Positions 1-10,770 of a stretch of 64,000 nt of DNA are shown here, in pieces. The position numbers and the translations under genes were made by a program. The stretch lies in assembly GCA_021442155.1 (NCBI GenBank), contig CM038216.1, forward strand, positions 92,491,666 to 92,555,665. Reading direction: 5' to 3'. Position 1 is the stretch's first letter, and each line of letters opens with the position of its first letter. This DNA comes from Cymbidium sinense. Taxonomy: Eukaryota; Streptophyta; Magnoliopsida; Asparagales; Orchidaceae. The notes below the pieces were generated by a model. The model saw nothing but the letters and a program-made list of their open reading frames with translations, had not been told where the DNA came from and ran no database searches.

Positions 1-720
1 AAACCTAAAAATTAAATAAAATAAAAAATATAAATAAATTAAAATATAATAAATAAAAAATTAAAACAAACAAATAATTAAAGTAAACCTAATAGTAAAA
101 ACTTAGATAAAATAAAAACTAAATGTAAAATAAAAATAAAATAAATCTAAAATAAAATAAAAAAAACATAAAAACATAAACATAAAAAATAAACTTAAAA
201 ATAAATAAAAATAAAATGTAAACCCTAAAAGTAAAAAAAAAAAATAAAAAAATAAAATAAAATAAATAAAAAATAAACCTTAACCTAAACTAAAATAAAC
301 TAAACAAAAACAAATAAAACCTAAACTTAAATCGAAAATAAACTAAACCTAAACATAACCTAAATAAAATAAAAAAATTAAAAATAAACCTAAACCTAAA
401 CTAAACAATAAAACCTAAAAATTAATTTAAAATAATAACCTAAAACCTAAACCTAAAAAATTAAAATAAAACCCTAAACATAAACCTATAAACAAAAATA
501 AAACCTAAACTTAAAAAATAAAATAAAAATAAAACTCAACTAAAAAATAAACTTAAACCTAAACTTAAACCTGAAAAATGAACTAAAATAAAAAAACCTA
601 AACCAAAATAAATAAATCTAAAATGAATAAACCAAACTAAATAAAATGTAAAAGAATAAAAAAATAAAATAAACTAAGTAAACTAAATAAACCTAAATAA
701 CTGGTTTACTTAATTTAAAA
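1..720 (+). repeat. AT-rich satellite block, left end cut by the window
   Basis: The block is made of CCTAAA, CTAAA and ATAAA words. It carries the word order seen in the other blocks, including a segment near 105-155 with ACTAAATGTAAAATAAAA that recurs at about 2290, 3630, 29080 and 38360. It ends with a boundary motif (CTGGTTTACTTAATTT, 701-716) that separates AT-rich from CCCTAAA-rich sequence here and about 20 more times. There is no coding content. Confidence 0.8.
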
Positions 721-1021
721 AAAAACTTTAAACCCCAAGTCATAAACCTTAAACCCTAAACCCTAAATCTAACCCTGAGCCCTAAACCTTAAACATACAA
801 CTGTACCCTAAACCCTAAAAAACCCTAAACCCTAAACCCTAAACCCTAAACCCTAACCCTAAACCCTAAGCACTGAAACCCACAAACTTAAACCCTAAAC
901 CTTAAACCCAGCAAACCCCAAACTAAACCTAAACCCTAAACTCCAAACCCAAAACCAAACCTAAAGTAACTAAATAATTTTAAAACAAACCTAAACCTAA
1001 AACCTGTAAACCTAAACACTA
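721..1021 (+). repeat. Telomere-like CCCTAAA tract
   Basis: Runs of CCCTAAA, about five near-perfect copies around 815-865, are mixed with CCTAAA and CTTAAA variants. The C-rich strand is the + strand. The last ~60 bases (AAAGTAACTAAATAA onward, about 963) form a linker that also precedes GR-RBP fragments at 19.2, 31.1, 42.0, 42.9 and 54.4 kb. Confidence 0.85.
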
Positions 1022-1485
1022 AGAATGGGAACCTTGATGGCGAGGGAACATCGGTCAGTCATATTTAGTGGTGTAGGTGAAGTGGCGAGTTATCGTGGTG
1101 GTGGGATTTGGTGGTGCTGGTGGATATGGAGGTGATGGTCAGAGTAGTGGTGGTTATCGAGGCGGGAGGAGCGACGGAGGTTACAATCATGGTGGTGGTA
1201 GAGGTAGTGATTGGGGATATGATGTTGGATCCCTCTACTCGAGAGGCTGGTGTGGTTCTGGTAGGGATTGGAGAAACTGAAGAAAGGTCGATCCGATCTG
1301 CTACTTATGGAACTGTGTCCTTATAGTAGAGACTGTTCTAGTTATCTGGGTTATTAATTTGCTCTATGCATGCTCATTTTTGAGCTATGTTATCACTTGT
1401 CTCTTAGAAAACTTAGTGTATTACTTGGTTGATGAAATCAAGAAGAAGAAATGTTAAATTTGAATTTGTTCTCTATTAAAAAAAA
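1022..1485 (+). pseudogene. GR-RBP 3' fragment, copy 1
   Basis: This is the 3' part of a plant glycine-rich RNA-binding protein gene (GRP7/GRP8-like family, RRM plus glycine-rich tail). The RRM end is damaged (AATGGGAACCTTGATGGC, about 1024). The tail reads through from about 1077 to the stop at 1278-1280 with GGYGG, SSGGY, DGGYNHGGGRG and RDWRN at the end. After the stop come ~200 bases of 3'UTR and an A-run at 1478-1485. The RRM motifs RNP1 and RNP2 and any promoter are absent, so it cannot encode a functional protein. The tail is one of the best preserved of the nine copies in the window. Family assignment rests on motif recognition, not on a search. Confidence 0.75.
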
Positions 1486-1860
1486 CCAAAATTTAAACCC
1501 TAAATTAAAACCTGAACCATAAACCTAAACCCTAAACCATAAACCCTAAAAATAAAAAAAAATATTAAAAACCCAAAACCCTAAAACTAACCCTAAACCC
1601 TAAACCCTAAACCTACCCAAAATCCCAAAAAACCAATAACCTCTTAAACCCTAAACACTAAAATCCTAAACCCAAACCCCAACCCAACCAAAATCATAAA
1701 ACCCTAAACCTAAACCTTAAACCTGCACAGACTAAACCCTCCAAAAGTATAAACAACCCTGTGCCTAAAATGACCCTAAACCTTCCACTCAAAACCATAA
1801 ACCAAAACTTAAAGTGGTAAATGGGTTTAAAATTATAAAGACTAATACTGACTAGGCCAT
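1486..1860 (+). repeat. Telomere-like CCCTAAA tract
   Basis: Irregular CCCTAAA copies with many single-base variants follow the A-run of the GR-RBP fragment directly. The first ~60 bases (AAACCCTAAATTAAAACCTG) are shared with the downstream flanks of copies 2, 7 and 8. Confidence 0.8.
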
Positions 1861-2130
1861 AATACAAACCTGAGGCTGGTGATCCTGGGCCATGGGCCCA
1901 GAAGCAAACCCTAGGCCTCAGAGGCTGATCCCAGATGGTGACCCCAGATGGGTGAAAGGCCTGGGTCTGAGCCTAGGCCCTAGGCTTGGGCAGAAAGATG
2001 CGTTTATGATCTCTAAGAGGCATAAGCCCAGGCCCAGGCTCAACCCTGGTGTGACCCTGGGCCCCTGGCTCTAAATCCAAAACTGAGCCCAGACCAGGCC
2101 CTAAAGATGACCCAGCTGGCTAGATAAATG
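1861..2130 (+). repeat. G+C-rich variant island within the telomere-like array
   Basis: The tract is dominated by CCCTGGGCC, GCCCAGG, CCTAGGCC and CCCAGATG words. It looks like CCCTAAA in which A positions have become G. Open frames here are low-complexity and show no protein signature. It may be real variant repeat or a basecalling artefact of telomeric repeat. Confidence 0.6.
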
Positions 2131-2159
2131 GCCTTAGATAAATGCTTAAACAGGCACGG

Positions 2160-2840
2160 ATAGATAAAATGATTAAAACTACTAAAACTTAAACCTAAAC
2201 ATAAAAATAAAATAAAATAAAAAATAAAAATAAAGAAAACGCTAAACACAAAAAAAAACCTAGGAATAAAAAATCTTAATAAATTTAAAACTAAATGTAA
2301 AATAAAAATAAAATAAACCTAAAATAAAATAAAATAAAAATTAAATAAAAAACAGAACCTAAAAAAATACCTAAAAATAAATAAAAAATAAAACCTAAAC
2401 CCTAAACCTAAAATAAAAATAAAAGTAAATAAAATAAAATAAACCTAAAAACTAAAATAAATTAAGCCTAAACCTAAACCTAAAATAAAACTAAAAATAA
2501 AACCTAAACTAAATAAAATAAAATAAATTTAAAATAAACCTAAACCTAAACTAAAAAATAAAAATTAAAAATAAACCTAAAATAAAAATATAAAACCTAA
2601 ACCTAAAAAAATAAAATAAAAATCTAAAGCTAAACATAAAAATAAAAAATAAAACCTAATCCTAAAAAATAATCAAAAATAAAAAACCTAAACTAAAATA
2701 AATAAACCTAAAATAAATAAACTAAACTAAATAAAAATAAAAAATAAACCTACATATACATAAAAATTAAAATTAAATAAAATAAATAAAAAAAAATAAA
2801 TAAAATAAATAAACCTACTGGTTTAATTAATTTAAAAAAT
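2160..2840 (+). repeat. AT-rich satellite block
   Basis: Same word order as the first block, including the ACTAAATGTAAAATAAAA segment at about 2290. It ends with a variant boundary motif (CTACTGGTTTAATTAATTT, 2815-2833). Confidence 0.8.
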
Positions 2841-3420
2841 ACCTAAAATAAGTCCTAAACCCTAAACTAAACCCTAAAATTAACACTAAACCTTTAACCC
2901 TGGACACATAACCCTAAACCTATGACCATATACACTTAATCAAACTTAACCCAAATCCTAGCTCTGATCTAACAATCCCACAATAGGCACTAAACAGGCC
3001 TAAAACTGCCTAATCTTAATTGTGAGCACTGAGCCCTGACCACACAAAGCTGATAAGTAAAATACACTGACCCTAAATCCCAAACCCTAAACTAAACCAG
3101 ACCTTAAATCTAAAGATAAATATTAAAAATAAAGCTAAACCCTAATAAATAAACTGAAACCTAAATAAACTGGAATAAACTTGACTACAAAACTAAAGAA
3201 GAAATATTGATAATTTGTTCTCTGTTTAAATAAAACTAGAGAGACACAACAGACCTGGACACACTAAACCCCAGTCTAAACCCTGAGCTCCTAAACCACA
3301 ACCCTGAGCCAAATCAAGAAAATCCTGAAGCCCTAAACCAAAAACCATGAGCTCCAGGCCACTACCTAAACCATGAGCCTAAACCCTAGGCCCTCAATAA
3401 CCCAAAAGGACACAAAAGGT
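2841..3420 (+). repeat. Mixed CCCTAAA and CCCTGAGC variant tract
   Basis: Telomere-like words are interleaved with G-containing variants such as CCCTGAGCC, CACTGAGCCC and CTGGACAC. Near 3190-3240 a stray segment (GAAGAAATATTGATAATTTG, then TTCTCTG) resembles the end of the GR-RBP 3'UTR. A remnant of a further gene-fragment copy is therefore possible. Confidence 0.55.
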
Positions 3421-4080
3421 TAAAATAAATAAAAATAAAATAATATAATAAATAAATAAACATAAATCTTAATAAAATAAAGCAATAAAATAAAATAAAA
3501 CCTAAACTAACACGAACTTAAACTAAACCTACCAACCTAAAATAATAATAATAATAATAAATACAACCTAAATTAAAATAAAATAAATAAAAGCCTAAAC
3601 TAAATTAAAAAATAAAACACCTTAATAAAATAAAAACTAAATGTAAAATAAAAATAAATAAACTTAAAATAAAATAAAATAAAAACCTAAACCAAAAAAA
3701 ACCTAAACTGAAACTACTAAAAAATAAACCTAAAATAAACAAATAAAATAAACCAACTAAAAAATAAACTAAACTAAAATAAATAAAACCTAAACATAAA
3801 CCTAAATAAAAACCTAAACCTAAACTAAATAAATGTAAATAAACTAATAAACCTAAACCTAAACTAAAATAAAACCTAAAATAAACCTAAAATAAAAACT
3901 AAACTAAGATCAAAATTAAACTACAAATAAATAAAAAAACTAAAATAAACATAAACTAAACCTAAACTAAAATAATAAACCAAATAAATAAACAAGATAA
4001 ATAAACTAATAAATAAAATAAAAATAAAAATAATAATAAGATAAACTAAATAAACCTAAACCTCTGGTTTGCATTTTAAA
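3421..4080 (+). repeat. AT-rich satellite block
   Basis: Contains the ACTAAATGTAAAATAAAA segment at about 3630 and a weak boundary motif at 4064-4080 (CTGGTTTGCATTTTAAAA). A short ATA/AAT microsatellite lies at about 3541-3562. Confidence 0.75.
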
Positions 4081-4330
4081 ATAAACTTTAGGCACTGACT
4101 CTACCCTAAATCCTAAACCCTAGGCCCTCTATAAAAGTGACCTACTCTAACCTACAGGCCCTAAAACCAACACAGGCCCCCTCCAAAACCACACCATCAT
4201 GGGCCACAGGCCACTGGCTGTGCCTGACCCTCCATGGGCCACCCAGGCCTGTGCCCTGGGCCCTACCCCTAGGCCTAAACTGACCACTCAACACTAAACC
4301 CTAAACTAAAACTGAGACTGAGGCTAATGA
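4081..4330 (+). repeat. G+C-rich variant island
   Basis: Contains GGGCCACAGGCCACTGGC, CCATGGGCCACCCAGG and CCCTGGGCCCTACCCC words. It has the same character as 1861-2130 and sits where a CCCTAAA tract is expected, directly after a boundary motif. Confidence 0.55.
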
Positions 4331-4925
4331 GCCTAAAATAAATAAAAAAAATTAAATAATAACTAAATAAAATATTAAGATAAATAAGATAAAATAAATA
4401 AAATTAACTGAGCTAAACTCCAAATAAAAATAAATAAAAATGATAAATAAACATCTAATAATAAACACTAATAAAATACATATAAAGATAAAATAAAACA
4501 AATGAAAACCTAAACCTAAAATAAACCTAAAATAAATAAATAAACTAAACCACTAAATCCCAAAATACAAATAAATAAATAAACCTAAACTAGATAAAAT
4601 AAACTAAATAAAATAAAACTAATCCTAAACCTAAAATAAATGCCTAAACCCTAAACTAAATAAAATAAAATATACTAAAATAAACATATACTAAACTAAA
4701 ATAAACCTAAAAATAAACCTAAAATCTAAACCTAAAATAAAATAAAACCTAAACCTAAAATAAAATAATACCTATAGATAAATCAAAATAATAAACTAAA
4801 AAATAAGCATAATCCTACTAAATAAAACCTAAACTAAAATAAATAATGTAAATAATTAAATGCTAAATAAATACTAAATAAAAAAAATAAATAAAACTAA
4901 AATAAATAAAAATAAAGTAAATATT
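4331..4925 (+). repeat. AT-rich satellite block, degenerate
   Basis: CCTAAA, CTAAA and ATAAA words with several ATATAC and AAATAC variants. No clear boundary motif at its right end. Confidence 0.65.
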
Positions 4926-5220
4926 AAATAAACTTACCCAACACCTTAAATCAGGCCCTAAACCACAGGCCACTGAGCCCTGACCTGACCTATCTTACCA
5001 CTCCTGGCCACTGACACTCTCCACTGACCATGGGCCACTGAGCCACTGGGCCTAACTAATAATATGAGCCACTAACCCTAAATCTCCTAACCTGACCCTG
5101 GGCCTAGGCCCTAACAAACCCAAAACCCTAAAGATGAGCATTGGCCAACCCAAACCCTAAACCCTAAATCATAAACCAAACTAAACCTGATCCACAAACC
5201 ACAAACCAACCCTAACCTAA
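4926..5220 (+). repeat. G+C-rich variant island grading into CCCTAAA tract
   Basis: The first part has GAGCCACTGGGCC, CCATGGGCCACTGAGC and CCTGGGCCTAGGCCC. From about 5150 normal CCCTAAA copies return. Confidence 0.55.
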
Positions 5221-5880
5221 ACTAAATAAACCTTATAAAATAAATAGAACTAACATAAATATAAAGAAATAAAATAAATAAAACCTAAAAACTAAAAATA
5301 AAGTAAACCTGGAATAAAAAAACTTAAATATAATAAAACTAAACATAAAATAAAAAAATAAAATATAAAACTAAATAAAACTAAACTTAAAAAATAAACC
5401 TAATTGGATAAAATTAAAACTAAACCTAAACTAAAACAAACCTAAACCTAAGATAAATAAATAAAATAACATAAACCTATAATTAAACTAAAATAAATAA
5501 AACATAAACCTAAGCCTAAAATAAACTAAATCTAAACATAAACCTAAGCTGAATAAAATAAATTAAACTAAAAATAAACCTAAAGCCTAAACTAAAAATA
5601 AAACCTAAAATAAAACTAAAATAAAAAACCTAAAAAACTAAACCTAAAAATAAAATAAAACCTAAACCTAAAAAAAATAAAAATAAAACCTAAACCTATA
5701 AAATAAAATAAAATTCAGTTAAAAATAAAAACCTAAACATAAACTAAAATAAAAACTTAATAAATAATAAACATAAACAAATAAAATAAACTAAATAAAA
5801 TAGAAATAAACTAAATAAAATAAAAATAAAATAAACTCAAAATAAATAAAATAAACTAAATAAACCTACTTAAATTAAAA
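5221..5880 (+). repeat. AT-rich satellite block
   Basis: Ordered CCTAAA/ATAAA words ending in a reduced boundary motif (ACCTACTTAAATTAAAA, 5864-5880) that has lost the GTTTA portion. Confidence 0.75.
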
Positions 5881-6122
5881 AACTTTAAACCTAGACCCTA
5901 ATAAACCATAAATCCTAACCACTAAACCAACCCTACCCTAAACCCTACTGACCCTACCTAACCCTACCCTACCACCAAACCCCACTACCACAAACACTAA
6001 ACCCTAAACCCTAAACCCTAACCTGAGCCACTACCCACAAACCCTAAACCTAACCTAACACTAAAACATCCTAAACCTCCAAAAACCATAAACCCTAAAC
6101 TAACCCTGAATCCTAAACACTT
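5881..6122 (+). repeat. Telomere-like CCCTAAA tract
   Basis: Short CCCTAAA runs and ACCCTACC variants between the boundary motif and GR-RBP copy 2. The spacing from motif to gene fragment (~257 bases) matches that at 19 kb and 31 kb. Confidence 0.8.
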
Positions 6123-6588
6123 AGAATGGGCGGAACCTTGATGGAAGGAACATTACCGTCAACTTGGCTTAGTCTAGATCTAGTGTGGAGGCAAGCCTAT
6201 CATGTGGGGGATCTAGAGGTGTTGGTGCATATGGAGGTGGTGGTTAGAAGCGTAGTGGTTATGGAGGTGGGAGGAGAGGTTATAACCATGGTAGTGGCAG
6301 AAGGAGAGATTGGGGATATGATGGCGGATCACACTACTTGAGAGGCGAGGGTGGTTCTAATGGGATTTAGAGAAATTGAAGAATGATCAATCCGATCTAC
6401 TGATTATGGAACTATGTCTTTATAGTAGAGATGGTTCTACTAATTTATAGTTTTCAATTTGCTCTAAGGGTGTGAATTTTTGATCTATGTCATCCCTTGT
6501 GCCTTAGAAAACTTGGGGGTGCTACTTGGTTGATAAAATGAAAAAGGGGAAATGTTGAATCTAAATTTGTTTTCTGTATAAAAAAAAC
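6123..6588 (+). pseudogene. GR-RBP 3' fragment, copy 2
   Basis: From 6124 the sequence reads NGRNLDGRNITVNLA, the last strand of an RRM of the GRP7/GRP8 family, followed by an in-frame TAG where the family usually has a glutamine (AQSR). The glycine-rich tail is present but split between frames: YGGG and SGYGGG, then GYNHGSGRRRDWGYDGG. The tail stop comes early (TAA at the SN position). The 3'UTR runs to an A-run ending near 6588. This copy best shows that the fragment derives from an RRM protein. It lacks the N-terminal ~60 RRM residues and is non-functional. Confidence 0.85.
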
Positions 6589-6780
6589 CTTAAACTCTAA
6601 ACCCTAAACCCTAAACTAAAACTTAAAACCTAAACCTAAAACCTAAACCCTAAACCCTAAACCCTAAACCCTATACCCTAAATCCTAAACCCTAAAACCT
6701 AACCCAAACCCAAAACCCTAAACCCCAAATCCCCTAAAACCAAAACTAAAACCACAAACAAACTAACCTAAAACATGAAT
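6589..6780 (+). repeat. Telomere-like CCCTAAA tract
   Basis: About five consecutive CCCTAAA copies near 6644-6672 plus variants. This is the right edge of the first array, after which non-array DNA starts. Confidence 0.85.
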
Positions 6781-6899
6781 AATGATGTCATTAGGAGTAG
6801 ATCTAAAGAATGACCTAATCTAACATAGTTATGGTAGCTAAAGAAAATGTCTTCAAGAGTCTTTCCCTTGACTATTAGATATTTGAATACCCTAAATCA

Positions 6900-8390
6900 T
6901 ATTATAATACCATATATTATAGTATAATGTAGAATCTTATATTTGAGCATGTAGTGATGTGTTTTTGGATGTTATAAGATGTTTTGAAATGTTTTAGAAT
7001 ATTATGGTATTGTGCCCTATAATCTATATTAATATAAATTATAAAAATATTTATATAATAAATCAGATGATGAAATTTGTTAAATTTGAAGTGGGAATTA
7101 GGTTGTAGCACCAAAGGTGTGCTATACCACTTGCAGTCTAAAAAGTAAGATTTTATGTTCAAAATAAATGTTATATGTTGTTGCATAGGCTAGCATCATA
7201 TATCATAATATATTTTTTTGCACATTTTAAATTCTTTTAGTATTTTACAATCATGCAGTCGAGCCTACACTAGCATTATTTATAAAAATGTTGATTTAGA
7301 TTTTAAAATGGTGGAATTTGGCCAAATTCATAATAGGTAGAGCACGACTTCATAATATATTATTTTAATTTAAAATATGTAAGTGATATGACTAAAATAT
7401 ATAGTTTTTTTTAATTATTTAGACTAATTTTAAGATTTTTTATCTTAGGCAATCCCTTGTGATGTAATATGCAATATAGTATAATATCATATGTTATAGT
7501 GTACTATAATATAGGATGACATAACATAGTGTAGCATCATGCATTATAGCATATTATTGTGTACTACTACTTGTTGTTTAGCATATTTTAGTTTGTCATA
7601 GCATGATGTAGTAGAGTTTGTACTGGTATAATTAATAAAAATACTGATTTATATGCTGAGATGATGGGATTTTACAAAATTTAAGGTAAGCTTTAGGGAA
7701 CATCATTGGGGGTGTGCAATGGTTTGTCATTTAATCAAAAGAATAGAATTTTGCATCCAAAATAAATGCTCATTTTTCAACCAAATTTTATAATTTTTTT
7801 GCATAAGGTGATTCATTTTAAGGTGTAATGTAAAATAGTATATTATATGAAAGCATATTAAATTTTAGTGTACATAACAATATAACTTCACATATATATG
7901 TATGTGGTGGTGTGTTACTAAATGTTATTCTACATTTTAGTATGTTTTACTTTCATTATAATACATAGGGTCAAAACCCATAAAAATGTTAATTTGAAGG
8001 TTGAGATGGAAGAATTTGGCCAAATTCATGGCACACACAAACAAGCAACACCAAAATTATGCTATCTTGTACCATTTCTAATAGAAAAATAATAATTTTA
8101 CATCCAAAATAAACATTATTCATATTTTGAGAAAATTTTGCTATTTGTTCTTTTAAGTGATTCTAATGATGTTAGACAATATATTATATTATAGCAAATT
8201 ATAATATAACTTCTTATATTATAATATAATATAGTGTACTAATTCACACTATAATATGTTTAGCATGATTGTATAATTAGTTTGAGCTTGCACCATCACA
8301 AATCATAAAATATTGATTACAATGTTAAGATGATATATTTTGAACAAATACATTATAAGGCTTTTGGTTGAAGTATTAAAGGTGTACATA
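6900..8390. repeat. Diverged ~340-bp tandem satellite, about five units
   Basis: A recurrent phrase (AAAAATGTTGATTTA, then GATGGTGGAATTTGGCCAAA) appears near 7286 and, in altered form, near 7042, 7638, 7981 and 8307. Successive spacings are about 244, 352, 343 and 326 bases. A second anchor, CATCCAAAATAAA, recurs in phase near 7756 and 8100, with a variant near 7157. AT-rich filler with many ATAATATA words lies between anchors. Units are highly diverged. The 89-codon open frame on the minus strand (6917-7186) is a by-product of this composition. Confidence 0.65.
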
Positions 8391-8429
8391 AGAAAAGACA
8401 TATGATTTGATGATAATTCCATGTCAAGA

Positions 8430-8985
8430 ACATGGAGGGAGATCCACTAGGGGATCACACATGCTTTGGGCATGACATGTTAGGGGTCTATATCGAGGGC
8501 ATAGAAGAAGAAAATATTTTGGGGATAAGATTTGAATTTGATTTGATTATATGATTTGTGGAAAGAAGATCCACTAGGAATAAGAATCTATAATCCACCA
8601 AAGATTAAGATCGAATCAAATTTAATTTTTTTCATTTAAATTAATCTGAAGGCATTTCTACTATAGATATGGGCTCGAGTCTATTGGGGATCGGGTATAT
8701 GAACCTTCCACTAGGGAAGCAAGTTCAGGTTATTCGCTAGGGATTAGGATTTGAGTTTGATTTCATAGATTTGTTTGGGGATGTATCCACTAGGGATAAG
8801 AGTTTGGTTTGATTTCTTTAATTTAGACTATACTAGGAGAGTTGGTTTAATTTAGCTCTGCTGGATAGGTTGGTTATGAATTTGATTTGTTTGCTTGACT
8901 TATTTATATATGATTTAGGGCTCCACTACAAAGAAGGGTGTGATTTAACTCCACTAGGGAAAATTAGATTGGGTTTAACTTAATT
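8430..8985. repeat. Minisatellite-like cluster of CCACTAGGGAT
   Basis: The word TCCACTAGGGAT and close variants recur about eight times (about 8450, 8568, 8707, 8735, 8790, 8932, 8962, with an outlier at 9370). They are 30-140 bases apart and separated by GATTTGATTT-rich sequence. No coding signature was found. Confidence 0.55.
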
Positions 8986-8989
8986 TGAG

Positions 8990-10770
8990 TTAATGTATGG
9001 TCCCTGTCAGTGTGTGGTGGACCACTAAGAAGGGGCTATATCAGCCTTGACCTACCTCAAGTTTAGAAATCCAAAGGGATAGTTTACTGACTGCAAGGAA
9101 GAGATAGCCAACCTAAGGGGTTTCCTTTCAGTGTGCAACAACTATGCTTAGAAGAAGGCATAGCATAATTACATCTTCCAAAGCAAGGAACAACTGTTGG
9201 GGTGACCTGTTGGATGCACAACAAATTGAACCAGACTTAGGGAGACTACTGAGTGAATGTCATTGGGGACTTATGTCAACTGAAAAGTACTCAAGATTAA
9301 GTTTATCTTGGTTCCATGTGATTTGATATGGTGTTTTTGGTTTACTTTGATTTTGAATTGAAGACATATCCACTGGGGATGTGAGCTCAATCAAACTTGA
9401 TAGATTTAATTTATGGACTATGTCAGTGTGCGATGGACCCACTGAGAAGGGACTATATCAGACCTGTCCTATCTCAGATTTATAAATCCAAAGGGATAGC
9501 CTACTGGCCGTGGGGTAAATCTAGCCAACCTAAGGGGTTTCCTTTTGGTGTGCAATAGCTGTGCTAGAAAAAAGGCGTAACAGACTTACATCCTCTAATG
9601 CATGGAACAACAGCTAGGGACACCTATTGGTAGCACAAGTCAAACTAGATGTAGGGCTGACTACTGAGTGAATATCGCTGGGGACTTATATCAACTAAAG
9701 AGTTGTGAGGTGATTCCTATAAGGAGTTTTACTGACACTGCCCTAAAGATAGGATACCAGCTTGGGAAAAGGTCCCGCTAAGGGCGTCCCCATAAACCAT
9801 AAGCGAATAGATTTTTTATTTATATGTTTACGTGCACTCTGTTGGTGTGCAAGGGACCACACTGAGAAGGGGCTATGTCGGCCTTGAGCTATCTTAGATG
9901 TACTGGACCAATGGAGCATCTACACATCCACAAGACAAATTCTCCATCCACAAGAGTGATTACTAGGAAAGGGGAACTGTCCAATCTGATAGTAACCCGG
10001 GTAGTGTCTAAATGGGGTTGTGATGGATGCGATCCAAATATAGTGCCCACAAGGGTGGTGCTGCTAGAGGCATTATCCTCTACTCTGGAAAAGAAAGCCT
10101 ATAGGTGTATGGTGGCCAACTCAAGGAGAAAGCATAGCAGACTTACATCTACCATGTGTGGTGTATCCTAAGATGTAAGAACCAACCAACCTAAGGCGTA
10201 TCAGTTAGCATGAGTGGTGTATCTATCAACATAGTTAGAACAAGACAACCTAAGGTGCTTGTCAGTCTGCAACGATCAATATGGAAAGAAAGCATGTAAG
10301 CTTACGACTTTCCAAGCTGAATTGATCATCATGATAGTCTTCCATCGATGGGATAGATGCTATCTGACCTAGAATGACTACTAAGAGAGGACTCTCGAGG
10401 ATGGACTGGACCCAGACTACTGAGTGAATATCGCTAGGGGACTTATCTTAAACCTCAAATATACTTGACCCCGTTAATGCACTAAGGCTAATCCAAGAAG
10501 AAAGCATACTAGACTCACATGCTCTTAAATGAATCCAACATGAGGTATCTTACCAGCCACACAGTAAGGCCTACTAAACTAACAAGGCACTCATTAGTGT
10601 GTAGTGGCCAAGTAAAGAAGGAAAGCATAACAGACTTGCATCCTCCAAAGCATGAAGACTAATGGGGTGACACACTAGTAGAATAACATGTCAGTACATC
10701 TTAGAGTAGCTAATGAGTGACTGTCATTGGGGGTGTTATCTCAACTTAGAGTAGCCTGAGATAAAAGATA
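8990..10770 (+). repeat. ~417-bp tandem repeat, two clear and several degenerate units
   Basis: The first two units align well. GTCAGTGTGTGGTGGACC at 9006 matches GTCAGTGTGCGATGGACC at 9422 and a third copy at 9841 (GTTGGTGTGCAAGGGACC), giving steps of 416 and 419. Each unit also holds CCTAAGGGGTTTCCTTT, a GTGTGCAAC segment and the phrase ACTACTGAGTGAATNTC (9245, 9660, 10417). Partial units continue near 10110, 10261, 10490 and 10590. The open frames at 9144-9326 and 9875-10171 lie inside these units, carry no recognised domain and are probably fortuitous. It may be the tandem-repeat region of a decayed LTR retrotransposon. Confidence 0.65.

Noticed and set aside
720..1021. A functional telomere
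   Set aside because: The longest perfect heptamer runs here and elsewhere are only about 5-6 copies, interrupted by variants and gene fragments. This is telomere-like internal sequence.
1077..1280. GR-RBP copy 1 as an expressed small glycine-rich protein
   Set aside because: The frame is open, but no promoter was identified, the RRM is missing and it sits within satellite. Translation is not supported.
1108..1326. Alternative 72-residue frame over GR-RBP copy 1, and similar valine/methionine-rich frames in other copies
   Set aside because: These are frame shadows of glycine codons (GGT/GGA read one base off). The glycine-rich frame with the conserved ending is the meaningful one.
2040..2249. 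69-residue minus-strand frame rich in phenylalanine
   Set aside because: The translation of A/T-rich repeat on the complementary strand gives hydrophobic low-complexity peptides. There is no start context or conservation.
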